DNA from: Flagellimonas meridianipacifica
GTDB lineage: Bacteria; Bacteroidota; Bacteroidia; Flavobacteriales; Flavobacteriaceae
Direction of reading: 5' to 3'
DNA length: 64,000 nucleotides
NCBI RefSeq assembly: GCF_003001695.1
Contig: NZ_PVYX01000001.1
Location: forward strand, 1 to 64,000
The notes beneath the pieces were generated by a model that saw only the letters and a program-made list of their open reading frames with translations, did not search any database and was not told the DNA's origin. The position numbers and the translations under genes were made by a program. The stretch's first letter is position 1. Every line of letters begins with the position of its first letter. Shown here in pieces: positions 48,271 through 58,235 of this stretch.

Positions 48271-50031
48271 ATGATGGCATACGAGTCAAATCCCATATTG
48301 GACAAACTTCCCACGCATCTCAAGCAATTCATAAAACCTCAGGACTACGAGCAATATTCTGCTATAGACCAAGCGGTTTGGCGATATGTAATGCGGAAGA
48401 ATGTGGACTATCTCAGTAAAGTGGCCCACAGTTCTTATGTAAATGGTTTGGACTTGACTGGCATCTCGATAGATGATATACCAAATATGTATGGCATGAA
48501 TCGTATCCTTAAGGAAATTGGGTGGGCCGCCGTTGCGGTTGATGGCTTTATACCTCCCTCAGCCTTTATGGAGTTTCAGGCCTATAATGTCCTTGTCATT
48601 GCTTCCGATATTCGACAACTGGAAAACATTGAGTATACTCCAGCACCAGATATTATCCACGAAGGGGCAGGACACGCTCCAATCATCGCAAATCCTGAGT
48701 ATGCGGAATATTTGAGACGTTTTGGTGAAATTGGATGCAAAGCTATTTCCAGTGCAAAGGACTACGAATTATATGAAGCGGTAAGGCATCTTTCCATTAT
48801 TAAAGAAGCACCTGGAACACCCGAGGAAGAGATTAACGCTGCGGAGAAGCAAATTGAATACCTCCAAGAAAATATGGGCAAGCCAAGTGAAATGGCTTTG
48901 ATTCGAAACTTACATTGGTGGACGGTTGAATACGGACTCATTGGAACTTTGGAAAATCCGCAAATCTATGGGGCAGGACTGCTTTCTTCCATTGGGGAAA
49001 GTGAATGGTGTTTAAAAGATGACGTGAGCAAATTGCCGTACACCATAGAGGCCACCAAAATACCTTTTGATATTACCAAACCACAACCTCAGCTTTTTGT
49101 TACACCAAACTTTGCGCACTTAAGTCAAGTATTGGAAGATTTTGCCAATACTATGGCCTTAAGAACAGGAGGGCTTTCAGGAGCACAAAAGCTCATTGAA
49201 TCCAAAGCATTGGGCAGCGTAGAATTGAGTACTGGGATTCAAATTTCTGGGCAATTCCATAGCGTCATTGAGCACAAAGGGGAACCCATTTACATCCGAA
49301 CAGTGGGACCAACAGCTCTGGCGTACAGGGAAAAAGAATTAGTAGGACATAGCACTTTGCAACATCCAGAAGGATTTGGGTCGCCAATAGGTAAGTTAAA
49401 AGGTATCAATCTTGCGATTGAAGATATGGGGCCAAGGGACTTACGGGCCTACAACATTTTTGAAGGGGAAAAAATATCCTTGGAATTTGAAGGAGGAGTC
49501 AAGGTTGAGGGTACCATTGTTACCGGTACACGAAATCTTCAGGGAAAAATTATTCTTATCACTTTTAGGGATTGCACGGTTACCCACGACGGCACCTTAC
49601 TTTTTCTACCCAATTGGGGACTTTACCATATGGCCGTAGGTCAAAAAATAGTTTCAGCTTACAATGGTCCTGCAGATTTAAAAAGCTTCGATTTGATTAC
49701 CCACGAACTTACAGAAACCACTATCAAGGTTAAAAAAGATGCTAAAAGACTTCAGCTTGAAGATTACTACCAGCGAATTCGTGATTTGAGGACAGGAAAA
49801 AACACCACAGTTTCGATGAGCAAAGTTTTTGATGAGGTGCAAGAAGAACATCCCTTGGATTGGCTTTTGCCCGTAGAAATCTATGAACTGGCCAAGAAAA
49901 AAGAAAATGGGAAGCTTCAAAAGGAAATACTGAAGCATCTGGAAAATGTGAAACTAGAAAACCCTTCCGTAGGTCGTCTTATTGATGATGGTATTCAATT
50001 AGTCGATAACAGTTTTTCCAAGGTTAAGTAA
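48271..50031 (+). CDS. Biopterin-dependent aromatic amino acid hydroxylase, extended form
   Basis: The 586-residue protein has the iron-binding segment PDIIHEGAGHAPIIANPEYA, with H130 and H135 as ligands. A later Glu of the catalytic region lies in the block SIGESEWCLKDD. This fits phenylalanine or tryptophan hydroxylase-type enzymes that use tetrahydropterin and O2. Bacterial phenylalanine hydroxylases are usually near 260-300 residues, but this protein continues about 280 residues beyond the catalytic part; Bacteroidota members of this length are known. The extension has no domain that I recognise. Its last 33 bp overlap the convergent DUF4230 gene. Confidence 0.88.
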   Translation: MMAYESNPILDKLPTHLKQFIKPQDYEQYSAIDQAVWRYVMRKNVDYLSKVAHSSYVNGLDLTGISIDDIPNMYGMNRILKEIGWAAVAVDGFIPPSAFMEFQAYNVLVIASDIRQLENIEYTPAPDIIHEGAGHAPIIANPEYAEYLRRFGEIGCKAISSAKDYELYEAVRHLSIIKEAPGTPEEEINAAEKQIEYLQENMGKPSEMALIRNLHWWTVEYGLIGTLENPQIYGAGLLSSIGESEWCLKDDVSKLPYTIEATKIPFDITKPQPQLFVTPNFAHLSQVLEDFANTMALRTGGLSGAQKLIESKALGSVELSTGIQISGQFHSVIEHKGEPIYIRTVGPTALAYREKELVGHSTLQHPEGFGSPIGKLKGINLAIEDMGPRDLRAYNIFEGEKISLEFEGGVKVEGTIVTGTRNLQGKIILITFRDCTVTHDGTLLFLPNWGLYHMAVGQKIVSAYNGPADLKSFDLITHELTETTIKVKKDAKRLQLEDYYQRIRDLRTGKNTTVSMSKVFDEVQEEHPLDWLLPVEIYELAKKKENGKLQKEILKHLENVKLENPSVGRLIDDGIQLVDNSFSKVK

Positions 50032-50625
50032 AACATCGGCATCTTCAACTTCTTCTCCCTCATAAACCAAGGTCCACCCCCTGGATTGGGTAATTGCAAA
50101 AATTCTAGATAGTTCACTCAACAATCTATTCTCTGAGTTGGACACTAGAGATGAAGCCTTAACCTTTCTTAAAAGGGAGGCTTTAACAGTATCCTTTATT
50201 TCGTTGTAATCTTCCGCGCCGAACTGGTTGAAATAGTCTGACTGTACGTCGTAGTATTCAAAATCAGGATTGATTTTGATTTCAGACTGAGGCAAAGTCT
50301 TTAGCTTCAGTATTTTGTTTTCATCATCCAGTTCGTACTCCAATAGCCTTAAATCATACCCTATGGTCACCTCCGCGTTGACTACGACCAAAGCTTTCTT
50401 TTCTGCAGTAAGCCAAGTTCCAAACAACTCCCTTGAGTCTTTGTAATTGTATACCTCTGAAAAATGGCCCTCCGATACGATTAACTTGGATACATTCTTT
50501 AGCTCTTTTTCGATGAGCATGGAATTCTCCTTCAAAATCCTTGTTTGTTCATTGTCCTCGGAGCAAGACTTATATATAAATACTGATGCCAGTGCAATCA
50601 AAGCGCCAGCAAGTACTTTTTTCAT
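49999..50625 (-). CDS. DUF4230-family protein
   Basis: The 208-residue protein has one N-terminal hydrophobic helix (VLAGALIALASVFIYKSC). The DUF4230 region includes LKNVSKLIVSEGHFSEVYNY, then KKALVVVNAEVTIGYDL and KTLPQSEIKINPDFEYYDVQ, then a helical C-terminal part. The Cys at residue 21 could be a lipid site but the lipobox is poor. It overlaps the GSCFA gene by 4 bp and ends inside the convergent hydroxylase gene. Function is unknown; it is the last gene of the alaS unit. Confidence 0.9.
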   Translation of the reverse strand: MKKVLAGALIALASVFIYKSCSEDNEQTRILKENSMLIEKELKNVSKLIVSEGHFSEVYNYKDSRELFGTWLTAEKKALVVVNAEVTIGYDLRLLEYELDDENKILKLKTLPQSEIKINPDFEYYDVQSDYFNQFGAEDYNEIKDTVKASLLRKVKASSLVSNSENRLLSELSRIFAITQSRGWTLVYEGEEVEDADVLLNLGKTVID

Positions 50626-51569
50626 GTATCAAAATTTATAGTGGGGTAATTTTTCTGAAGATACTCAATTTTTACCTGAAGGTTTTTTTCAAATGATTTA
50701 TGTGCTTCAGAATTAGAGTTGAATGGTTTGTGTGAAAGTCCCTTTTGAATAGCCTCCACCTCATCCATTACATCATAAGCTTTTTCAGAAATCCAAACGG
50801 TTTTAAATCGTTCCCAGATATAATCTATGGCCAACTTATTAGGGTGTACCATATCCGAATCATAAAAACGATAATCCCGAAGTTCATCCATTACCATTTC
50901 ATAGGAAGGAAAGTAGGTCACCTTATCATTCTGTAACTGGTGTATTGCAGCAATCAAATGAGCCTTGCTCAATTGATTTTCCACAAATCCATCTTTCAAA
51001 TGGCGTACTGGAGAAATGGTCAATATACATTCTGCATTTTTGGCTTTGGAATGAATCAACTGTATAGTACGATGTAAGGAAGCGACAATTTCATCAATAC
51101 CCAATAGCTTCTTTTCAAATTCTTTTTGCGGTACTTTGTGACAATTGGCGACTACTACATCTCTTCCTACATGGTGATATACCCAAGCCGTTCCTAGAGT
51201 AATGACCACGTGTGAAGCTTTTTCAAGTAGCGTCTTTGTTTTTAGGAGAGCATTGTTCAACGTATTTATCAAGTCTTCCCTAGAATGACGTGCCATACTG
51301 GAATGCGCATCAAAAGTTAGCCAGCGCTCCTGAAACTCAAAAATGTCCGAAGCATCATACTTTTCACTATTTAAGGCACGTGTAATCAGATTTTCAATGG
51401 CCAGTGGATGAAATAGGATTCCAAAAGGATTTTGGGCAACTTGAAATTTGTAATAGGAAAACTTATTCCCAATGTTTTCGGAGAAGCAGGAGCCAATCAA
51501 CAAGACCGTACTAGCATAATCTATGGGGTTTTGAGCTTTACTAAGTGGAACCGATGTCTGTAACTTCAT
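50622..51569 (-). CDS. GSCFA-domain protein
   Basis: The 315-residue protein starts with the name-giving motif VLLIGSCFSENIGNKF (about 22-37) and has AQNPFGILFHPLAIENLI, HVVITLGTAWVYH, CHKVPQKEFEKKLLG, and SPVRHLKDGFVENQLSKAHL. GSCFA proteins resemble SGNH/GDSL hydrolases (Ser in GSC; Asp/His later, for example in DSDMVHPNKLAIDYIW). The substrate is unknown. It overlaps DUF4230 by 4 bp and follows the DUF6090 gene by 10 bp. Confidence 0.93.
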   Translation of the reverse strand: MKLQTSVPLSKAQNPIDYASTVLLIGSCFSENIGNKFSYYKFQVAQNPFGILFHPLAIENLITRALNSEKYDASDIFEFQERWLTFDAHSSMARHSREDLINTLNNALLKTKTLLEKASHVVITLGTAWVYHHVGRDVVVANCHKVPQKEFEKKLLGIDEIVASLHRTIQLIHSKAKNAECILTISPVRHLKDGFVENQLSKAHLIAAIHQLQNDKVTYFPSYEMVMDELRDYRFYDSDMVHPNKLAIDYIWERFKTVWISEKAYDVMDEVEAIQKGLSHKPFNSNSEAHKSFEKNLQVKIEYLQKNYPTINFDT

Positions 51570-51579
51570 TCTACGGAAA

Positions 51580-52236
51580 CTATTTACAGTTATCGATATT
51601 CTCTATCATCGCTCTGTATTGCTCCTCTAGCTGTTCCTCTAATTGGTTCATGAAGGATAAAATGCGCACCAAATCGTCAATCGATTTATTGCTAAGAGCT
51701 TCTGTGGCTTTACGAAGTTCGGTTTGAACAAGTTCCTGGGTGTTGTACATTCCCTGCATTCTATAAAGACAATCAAAACCAAATTCATGAAATATTCCAG
51801 TGGATTTAGATATGTCCCATGCTATGCTGCTCAAGTCGGTAATGTCAAGATTGATAAAGGTATCCCCCTCATACTTGTACTTTCCATCTTCTGAGGGTAC
51901 TGAGTCTATCGCAGTAAAGAAGTTTTCATACTTTCCAACAAAACTTTTCATGGCTTCCGGACCAAGAACCAACTCCTCATCTTCGTTCTTTAAGCTATCC
52001 AATTCCATGTAAAAGAGTGGGATTTTCTGGTTTTGTTCCCTACTTTCCAAAAGTTGTTGAAGGTTATTTTCAACCTCCTCCTTTATTTTGGTCAGAGCAA
52101 TTTCTTTGTCCTTTTGAATTGTTTTGGAAGAATTCCAATCATTGAACCAAATGGCAAGATTAATTCCCACGAAAATTAAAAGAATTTCGCCTACAATATA
52201 CTTCCAATTCATGGTTCTCAATTTAAAGAATCGCAT
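51580..52236 (-). CDS. DUF6090-family membrane-anchored protein
   Basis: The 218-residue protein has a single N-terminal membrane helix (YIVGEILLIFVGINLAIWFN), directly followed by DWNSSK, the DUF6090 hallmark. The rest is helical and charged (KDKEIALTKIKEEVENNLQQ, then QELVQTELRKATEALSNKSI) and probably lies outside the cytoplasm. It begins 9 bp after alaS on the same strand. A second ATG at residue 9 is an alternative start. Function is unknown. Confidence 0.82.
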   Translation of the reverse strand: MRFFKLRTMNWKYIVGEILLIFVGINLAIWFNDWNSSKTIQKDKEIALTKIKEEVENNLQQLLESREQNQKIPLFYMELDSLKNEDEELVLGPEAMKSFVGKYENFFTAIDSVPSEDGKYKYEGDTFINLDITDLSSIAWDISKSTGIFHEFGFDCLYRMQGMYNTQELVQTELRKATEALSNKSIDDLVRILSFMNQLEEQLEEQYRAMIENIDNCK

Positions 52237-52245
52237 GGGTGCCCT

Positions 52246-54864
52246 TTATTCTACCACCAGACGCTTCGCATGTTCAAAAGCTTCTTCAATACCGGAAGGG
52301 TTTTTCCCTCCAGCCGTCGCAAAAAAGGGTTGTCCACCACCACCTCCTTGAATGAATTTTCCAAGTTCCCGAACAATCTGGCCTGCATTCAGTCCCTTAT
52401 TGGACACCAAATCCTTGGAAATGTAACAGGATAATAGCGCTTTTCCATCCTTATCCGCTCCAAGTAAAAGGAACAGATTGGATATTTGCCCGCCCATCTC
52501 AAAGCTGATATCCTTAATGGCAGCAGCATCCAAGTTCACTTTTTTAGCCAAAAACTGAATCCCATTGATGTCCTTTAGTTCAGCGACAAGTTCGTTTTTC
52601 AGTCCTTTTGCTTTGTCTTTAGAGAGTTGCTCCACCTGTTTGCGCAAAGCGGTATTCTCTTCTTGAATATTCTGCACCGCCTTTACAGGGTCCTGGGCAT
52701 TGTTCAGAAGGTCCTTTATCTCATAGAGCATTCGGTTATTCTCGAAATAAAACTTTTTGACTGCATCTGAGGTAATCGCTTCGATTCTTCGGATACCAGC
52801 AGCAACGGCACCTTCAGAAACAATTTTAAAATGCCATATATCTGCTGTGTTTTCCACATGAGTGCCGCCACATAACTCAATGGATTGTCCAAAGCGTATG
52901 GTTCGGACCGTATCTCCGTACTTCTCACCAAACAATGCCATAGCACCGTCGGCCAAGGCTTGCTTAATCGGAATATTTCTGTTTTCTTCCAAGGGTAAAT
53001 GACCTTCAATACGAGCATTCACAAAATTTTCCACATCACGAAGTTCCTTGACGGATAATTTCGAAAAATGAGAGAAATCAAAACGTAAATATTTGGAATG
53101 TACCGCAGAACCCTTTTGTTCCACATGTGTACCCAAAACTTCCCGAAGCGCCTGGTGCAACAAATGGGTTGCCGTATGGTTGCTGGCTGTACGCCAACGC
53201 TGTCTTTTATCTACTGAGGCCTTGAAAGTTTCTGAAATGCTTTTTGGCAAAGTTTCCGAGAAATGAACAATCTCATTGTTCTCTCTCTTGGTATCAATAA
53301 TGTAAGTCACATCACCATTGGGAGCTTCCAAATACCCTTTATCCCCAACTTGGCCACCTCCTTCGGCATAGAAAGGAGTCAAATTAAAAACCAATTGATA
53401 TTGGTCCCCATCTTTTTTGGTACTCACTTTTCGATATTTAACAATCTTGACCTCGGTTTCAAGACTGTCATATCCAATAAATTCCTGATCCGAATCCGAA
53501 GTAAGAATCGTCCAGTCTTCCTTAGAAATCTCTGAAGCTGCCCTTGAGCGATCTTTTTGCTCTTGAAGGGCTTTGTCAAAACCTTCTTTATCCAGCTTAA
53601 GTCCTTTTTCCTCGAGAATCAATGAGGTTAAATCGATAGGGAAACCAAAGGTGTCATAAAGTTCAAAGGCCTTCCCTCCAGAAATCGTCTTGTCCTTTGA
53701 AGAAGCTATTATGGAATCCAAAAGCACAAGCCCTTGTTCCAAAGTTGAAAGAAAGGAGTTTTCCTCCTCCTTTATTACGTTTTCTATCAATTGGTACTGT
53801 TCCTTCAACTCTGGAAAAGACTTGCCCATAGTTTCACCCAAAACCTTTACTAATTGGTACATAAAAGGTTTGGAAGTATCCAGAAAGGTGAATCCATATC
53901 GAATGGCACGACGTAGAATTCGACGGATAACATACCCTGCACCGTTATTGCTAGGCAATTGCCCATCCGCAATGGCAAAACTTACCGCCCTGGCATGATC
54001 GGCTACAACTCGAATGGCAATATCCACATCCTCGTTTTTGCCATATTTATGTCCTGTTATGGTTTCTATCTCTCGGATAAGTGGAGTGAATACATCAGTG
54101 TCATAATTGGATTTCACACCTTGCAGTACCATGCACAAGCGTTCAAAGCCCATACCCGTATCCACATGCTTTTCAGGTAGACTTTCCAAGGAGCCGTCTG
54201 CCTTACGATTGTATTGCATAAAGACCAAATTCCAAATCTCTACTACTTCCGGATGGTCTTGGTTGACCAAGGTAGCCCCAGGTATTTTTTCCTTTTCCTC
54301 TTTTGAGCGAATATCTACATGTATTTCGGAACAGGGACCACATGGGCCTTGGTCGCCCATTTCCCAAAAATTGTCCTTTTTGTTCCCCATGATAATGCGT
54401 TCCTCGGGCACAATACCTTTCCACAACTCAAAAGCCTCCTTATCCATTTCCAGCTTATCGGCATCATCACTTCCTTCAAAAACAGATACATAAAGACTGT
54501 CTTTGTCAATTTTATAGGTTTCGGTAAGCAACTCCCACGCCCATTCAATCGCTTCTTTCTTAAAGTAATCCCCAAAGCTCCAATTGCCCAACATCTCGAA
54601 CATGGTATGATGATAAGTGTCCTTGCCCACCTCTTCCAAATCATTATGTTTACCACTTACACGAAGGCACTTCTGTGTATCCGCCACTCTTTTGGACTTT
54701 GCCTCTGAATTTCCCAAGAAAAATTCTTTGAACTGATTCATCCCGGCATTGGTGAACATCAGCGTAGGGTCATCTTTGATTACCATAGGAGCTGAAGGGA
54801 CGATCTTGTGTTCCTTCCCTTTGAAAAAGTTCAAAAACTGGGCTCTAACTTCTTGGGATGTCAT
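52246..54864 (-). CDS. alaS: Alanyl-tRNA synthetase
   Basis: The 872-residue enzyme charges tRNA-Ala and edits mischarged Ser or Gly. I start it at the ATG at 54864 ([20 protein letters not shown]), the conserved N-terminus, not at a longer in-frame start at 54975. Signatures are [40 protein letters not shown], the editing-domain zinc motifs [16 protein letters not shown] and [11 protein letters not shown], and the C-terminal DHHA1 region with [20 protein letters not shown] and [17 protein letters not shown]. Length is normal. It heads the DUF6090/GSCFA/DUF4230 unit. Confidence 0.97.
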   Translation of the reverse strand: MTSQEVRAQFLNFFKGKEHKIVPSAPMVIKDDPTLMFTNAGMNQFKEFFLGNSEAKSKRVADTQKCLRVSGKHNDLEEVGKDTYHHTMFEMLGNWSFGDYFKKEAIEWAWELLTETYKIDKDSLYVSVFEGSDDADKLEMDKEAFELWKGIVPEERIIMGNKKDNFWEMGDQGPCGPCSEIHVDIRSKEEKEKIPGATLVNQDHPEVVEIWNLVFMQYNRKADGSLESLPEKHVDTGMGFERLCMVLQGVKSNYDTDVFTPLIREIETITGHKYGKNEDVDIAIRVVADHARAVSFAIADGQLPSNNGAGYVIRRILRRAIRYGFTFLDTSKPFMYQLVKVLGETMGKSFPELKEQYQLIENVIKEEENSFLSTLEQGLVLLDSIIASSKDKTISGGKAFELYDTFGFPIDLTSLILEEKGLKLDKEGFDKALQEQKDRSRAASEISKEDWTILTSDSDQEFIGYDSLETEVKIVKYRKVSTKKDGDQYQLVFNLTPFYAEGGGQVGDKGYLEAPNGDVTYIIDTKRENNEIVHFSETLPKSISETFKASVDKRQRWRTASNHTATHLLHQALREVLGTHVEQKGSAVHSKYLRFDFSHFSKLSVKELRDVENFVNARIEGHLPLEENRNIPIKQALADGAMALFGEKYGDTVRTIRFGQSIELCGGTHVENTADIWHFKIVSEGAVAAGIRRIEAITSDAVKKFYFENNRMLYEIKDLLNNAQDPVKAVQNIQEENTALRKQVEQLSKDKAKGLKNELVAELKDINGIQFLAKKVNLDAAAIKDISFEMGGQISNLFLLLGADKDGKALLSCYISKDLVSNKGLNAGQIVRELGKFIQGGGGGQPFFATAGGKNPSGIEEAFEHAKRLVVE

Positions 54865-54914
54865 TGATTTTGCTAGGGTTTTATTAAATTTAACACTTTG
54901 TACAAAACAATCTT

Positions 54915-54922
54915 TATATTTG
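54915..54922 (+). promoter_or_regulatory. -7 element of the M23 peptidase operon
   Basis: TATATTTG is a full match to TAnnTTTG, 47 bp before the ATG at 54970. A TTTG lies only 14 bp upstream, closer than usual. It lies in the roughly 105-bp divergent gap upstream of alaS. Confidence 0.5.
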
Positions 54923-54969
54923 TTTGTTTTGATAAAAAAGAATGGGCAAAAATAGGATAATTTCCCATC

Positions 54970-55947
54970 ATGCATAAAGTTAAGTACTATTACGACCCCG
55001 ATACGTTATCGTATCGAAAGATAGAACCCAAGAAGTCGAGAAAATATCGAAATCTCACATTCTTTATTCTAGGGTCTGCACTTTTTGGTTTTTTAGCTCT
55101 TATCATTTTGTTAAATACCAGTTGGTTAAATACACCTAAGGAACTTTCATTGGAGCGGGAAGTAAAGAACTACGAACTCCAATTCGAGATTCTTAATCGT
55201 AAAATGGAGCAAATAGAGCAGGTATTGGCCAATATTGAAGATCGCGACAACAATATATATCGCCTTTATTTTGAAGCAAATCCCATTCCTGAGGAACAGA
55301 GAAGGGCCGGATTCGGGGGAATCAATCGCTACAAGTCTTTGGAAGGCTTCAATAATTCTGAAATTATCACCAACGCTACACAGCGTCTGGATATTATCCA
55401 AAAACAAATGGTCATCCAATCCAAATCTTTGGATGAGATTGCAAAATTGGCTGAAGAAAAGGAAAAACTATTGGCGTCCATTCCTGCGATTCAGCCAGTA
55501 CGAAACGAAGACCTAACTCGAATGGCATCTGGTTTTGGTTGGCGTTCCGACCCTTTTACAAAGGCCCGAAAGATGCATAGAGGAATGGATTTCACAGCTC
55601 CGAGAGGCGTGCCCATTTATGCTCCTGGCGATGGAAAAGTGACGCGAGCTGACAATAGATCATCGGGGTATGGAAAGCATATCCGGATAGACCATGGGTA
55701 TGGTTATATGACTTTATATGCACACCTAAGTAAGTACAACGTTAGTGTCGGTCAAAAAGTGAAACGAGGAGACTTGATTGGTTTTGTGGGCAACACTGGG
55801 CGTTCCGAAGCTCCACACTTGCATTATGAAGTTTGGAAAGATGGTGAACGCATCAACCCTATTAACTTCTATTATGGAAGTTTGACAGCGGAAGAGTTTG
55901 AAAACATGCTCAAGTTTGCCAACCAAGAGAACCAATCACTTGATTAA
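54970..55947 (+). CDS. M23-family peptidoglycan endopeptidase, membrane anchored
   Basis: The 325-residue protein has a short cytoplasmic N-terminus, one membrane helix (about 29-50), and a periplasmic coiled coil ([20 protein letters not shown]). The C-terminal LytM/M23 domain is at about 195-300. Zinc ligands are in [14 protein letters not shown] (HxxxD) and [14 protein letters not shown] (HxH). Such proteins cut peptide cross-links of peptidoglycan, or activate amidases if degenerate; the metal site here looks complete. The next gene starts at the last base of the stop (TAATG), so both are coupled. Confidence 0.93.
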   Translation: MHKVKYYYDPDTLSYRKIEPKKSRKYRNLTFFILGSALFGFLALIILLNTSWLNTPKELSLEREVKNYELQFEILNRKMEQIEQVLANIEDRDNNIYRLYFEANPIPEEQRRAGFGGINRYKSLEGFNNSEIITNATQRLDIIQKQMVIQSKSLDEIAKLAEEKEKLLASIPAIQPVRNEDLTRMASGFGWRSDPFTKARKMHRGMDFTAPRGVPIYAPGDGKVTRADNRSSGYGKHIRIDHGYGYMTLYAHLSKYNVSVGQKVKRGDLIGFVGNTGRSEAPHLHYEVWKDGERINPINFYYGSLTAEEFENMLKFANQENQSLD

Positions 55948-56276
55948 TGCATATAGACCTTCCTGAAAAACGGTACTACGGTATTGGTGAAGTGGCCAAA
56001 GCATTTGGTGTCAACACTTCTCTTATCCGTTTTTGGGAAAAGGAGTTCGATGTACTTCAACCTAAAAAAAATGCCAAGGGAAACCGAAAGTTCACCCCAG
56101 AGGATATCAAAAATCTTCAGCTCATTTACTATCTGGTCAAAGAACGTGGATTTACCCTCGAAGGTGCCAAAATCCATCTAAAAGAAGAAAAGCAAAAGAC
56201 ACTTTCTAAGTTCGAAGTGATTCAAAAACTACAAAAAGTCAAAGCAGAACTTTTAAAGATTAAAGAACAACTATAG
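55947..56276 (+). CDS. MerR-family transcription regulator
   Basis: The 109-residue protein has an N-terminal winged helix-turn-helix of the MerR type (KRYYGIGEVAKAFGVNTSLI, then RFWEKEFDVLQPKKNAKGNR). A helical dimerisation tail follows (SKFEVIQKLQKVKAELLKIK). It lacks a metal- or drug-binding C-terminal domain, so the signal may be protein partner or none. It overlaps the M23 gene by one base. A perfect dyad lies across its stop codon and could be its operator. Confidence 0.93.
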   Translation: MHIDLPEKRYYGIGEVAKAFGVNTSLIRFWEKEFDVLQPKKNAKGNRKFTPEDIKNLQLIYYLVKERGFTLEGAKIHLKEEKQKTLSKFEVIQKLQKVKAELLKIKEQL

Positions 56277-56280
56277 TTGT
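56267..56280. promoter_or_regulatory. Dyad across the merR-type stop, before lemA
   Basis: ACAACTATAGTTGT is a perfect 14-bp palindrome spanning the stop codon of the MerR-type gene. A half copy, ACAACTATAA, recurs at 56311-56320, 20 bp before the lemA ATG. It could be an operator or a weak hairpin. Confidence 0.4.
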
Positions 56281-56341
56281 AACAAAACTCCCTTTCTTTA
56301 CACTTATCCAACAACTATAACAAACACTTAAAAAGAGAAAC

Positions 56342-56941
56342 ATGAAAAAATGGTTGATTCCCTTAATTGTAATTGGAGTTATCATTTTCGGCTTGGTAAG
56401 CTGGTATGTAAACACCAACAATAATCTGGTTAATATGAAAGGCCAAGCGACCAAACAATGGGCCAATGTGGAAAGTTCGTATCAACGTAGAAGTGATTTA
56501 ATCGGAAATCTGGTCAAAACTGTACAAGGTGCAGCTGATTTTGAGAGAGGAACTCTTACCGACGTGATCGAAGCACGGGCCAAAGCTACCAGTACAACTA
56601 TAGACATTAATAACCTTACCCCTGAAAAGTTAGCTGAATTCCAGCAAGCACAAACCGGACTCTCTTCCGCACTTTCAAGACTATTGGTCACCGTGGAACG
56701 CTATCCTGATTTGAAAGCCAACCAAAACTTCCTGGAACTACAATCCCAGTTGGAAGGTACAGAGAACAGAATCAATGTAGAACGAAATCGTTTTAATGAT
56801 TTGGCTGGGGAATACAACATTAAAATCCAACAAATCCCAACAAATTTTATTGCCAGTATTGCAAATTTTGAGGCTCTTGCTCTCTTCAGTTCCAAACCAG
56901 GGGCGGAAGATGCGCCAGATGTTGATTTTCAATTTGATTAA
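56342..56941 (+). CDS. lemA: LemA-family membrane protein
   Basis: The 199-residue protein has one N-terminal membrane helix (LIPLIVIGVIIFGLVSWYVN) and a helical domain with the LemA signatures WANVESSYQRRSDLIGNLVK, LSSALSRLLVTVERYPDLKA and NRIAVE-type NRINVERNRFNDLAGEYN. LemA proteins are membrane anchored with the helical domain outside the cytoplasm. It is followed closely by two TPM-domain genes (gap of 2 bp), the usual conserved partner genes. Confidence 0.95.
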   Translation: MKKWLIPLIVIGVIIFGLVSWYVNTNNNLVNMKGQATKQWANVESSYQRRSDLIGNLVKTVQGAADFERGTLTDVIEARAKATSTTIDINNLTPEKLAEFQQAQTGLSSALSRLLVTVERYPDLKANQNFLELQSQLEGTENRINVERNRFNDLAGEYNIKIQQIPTNFIASIANFEALALFSSKPGAEDAPDVDFQFD

Positions 56942-56943
56942 AT

Positions 56944-57381
56944 ATGTCCCAAGTCGAAAAATTTCTTTCAGCAGAAGAAGAACAAGAAATAGTCAATGCC
57001 ATTCTAGAAGCTGAAAAAAATACTTCTGGAGAAATCCGGGTTCATATTGAATCCACTGCGAAAATAGACCATTTTAGTAGAGCCCAGCAGGTCTTCCATT
57101 TTTTGAAAATGGATAATACCAAAGACGAAAATGGCGTGCTGATATATGTGGCGGTCGAAGACAAAAAATTTGTCATTTATGGAGATAGCGGTATAGATAG
57201 GGCGGTCCCTAAAGGATTTTGGGAAAGTACCAAGGAAGTTATCTCTTCGCACTTTAAGCACGGAGATTTTAAGCAAGGTATTATCGAAGGAGTACTTAGG
57301 GCCGGAAAGGAATTAGAGGCACATTTTCCATGGGAACACGGAGACATCAACGAATTGAGCGATGAGATTTCCAAAGGTTAG
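56944..57381 (+). CDS. TPM-domain protein, short form
   Basis: The 145-residue protein has a TPM domain with FLSAEEEQEIVNAILEAEKN, SGEIRVHIESTAK, NGVLIYVAVEDKKFVIYGDS and GIDRAVPKGFWEST. It has no signal peptide, so it may be cytoplasmic or anchored otherwise. TPM domains occur in phosphatase-like or chaperone-like proteins that assist photosystem or envelope assembly; here the function is unknown. It overlaps the following TPM gene by 20 bp. Confidence 0.92.
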   Translation: MSQVEKFLSAEEEQEIVNAILEAEKNTSGEIRVHIESTAKIDHFSRAQQVFHFLKMDNTKDENGVLIYVAVEDKKFVIYGDSGIDRAVPKGFWESTKEVISSHFKHGDFKQGIIEGVLRAGKELEAHFPWEHGDINELSDEISKG

Positions 57382-58156
57382 CCTTTTTGTCTTCTTTTTA
57401 TTTGCTACCTCCCTAGTTTGGGGGCAATTCACAATACCTGAAAAACCCAAAAAACAAACCAGTGTTTATGACTATGTGAATCTCCTTCAGACTTCGGAGA
57501 AATCTGCGTTAGAACGAAAGCTTATTCAATATTCTGATAGCACATCCACACAAATTGTAGTGGCCATTATTGGTTCCACGGAAGGAGAAAACATCAACTT
57601 TTTAGGAGCGCAATGGGGACAAAAGTGGGGTATTGGCCAAGCAGGGAAAGACAACGGAATTCTTATCCTACTGGCCAAAGACGACCGGCGAATTGCAATC
57701 AATACAGGATACGGCGTTGAAGGTTCCCTTACGGATTTATTGTCCAAGCGCATCATTGAATCCGTTATTATCCCCGAGTTTAAAAAAGGGGATTACTTTG
57801 GTGGCCTAAACAAAGGAAGTGATGCTATTTTTCAGGTACTTAATGGTGAATTTGACGAAGAACGCAGTTTTTCAAATGGTGAAGGTTTCCCGTTAAAGGC
57901 CCTACTTCCCTTTATCATTTTTTTCATCATCCTTATCATACTTTCCCGCAAAAACCGAAACAACCGAGGGGGTAATAACCGGGGTGGTCGCGGTTCTGGG
58001 CTGGATATTTGGGATATGATCATACTGAGCAATATGGGGCGCAGTTCCCGCTCATCTGGAGGGGGATTCGGTCGGGGCGGATTTGGCTCCGGTGGATTTG
58101 GTGGTGGTTTCGGCGGTGGTGGCTTTGGAGGCGGTGGCGCTTCTGGAGGATGGTAA
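57362..58156 (+). CDS. TPM-domain membrane protein, YgcG-like with Gly-rich tail
   Basis: The 264-residue protein has a signal peptide (..FATSLVWGQ, about 22), then a TPM domain at about 28-165 (YDYVNLLQTSEKSALERKLI, then NFLGAQWGQKWGIGQAGKDN and GILILLAKDDRRIAINTGYG). A membrane helix follows (PLKALLPFIIFFIILIILSR), then a Gly/Arg/Ser-rich tail made of GGF-type units. This is the classic YgcG layout. It overlaps the previous gene by 20 bp. LemA plus two TPM proteins probably act as one membrane complex. Confidence 0.92.
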   Translation: MRFPKVSLFVFFLFATSLVWGQFTIPEKPKKQTSVYDYVNLLQTSEKSALERKLIQYSDSTSTQIVVAIIGSTEGENINFLGAQWGQKWGIGQAGKDNGILILLAKDDRRIAINTGYGVEGSLTDLLSKRIIESVIIPEFKKGDYFGGLNKGSDAIFQVLNGEFDEERSFSNGEGFPLKALLPFIIFFIILIILSRKNRNNRGGNNRGGRGSGLDIWDMIILSNMGRSSRSSGGGFGRGGFGSGGFGGGFGGGGFGGGGASGGW

Positions 58157-58235
58157 AGATTCACATTCGATTATGAAAAAGCTAGTTGAGAAGCAACCAT
58201 TCAAAAAGCAACCATCTTGTTAAAAAACATCAGGT

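Noticed and set aside
54865..54975. N-terminal extension of alaS to 54975
   Set aside because: The family's conserved N-terminus begins at the ATG at 54864, and the extension covers the divergent promoter region.
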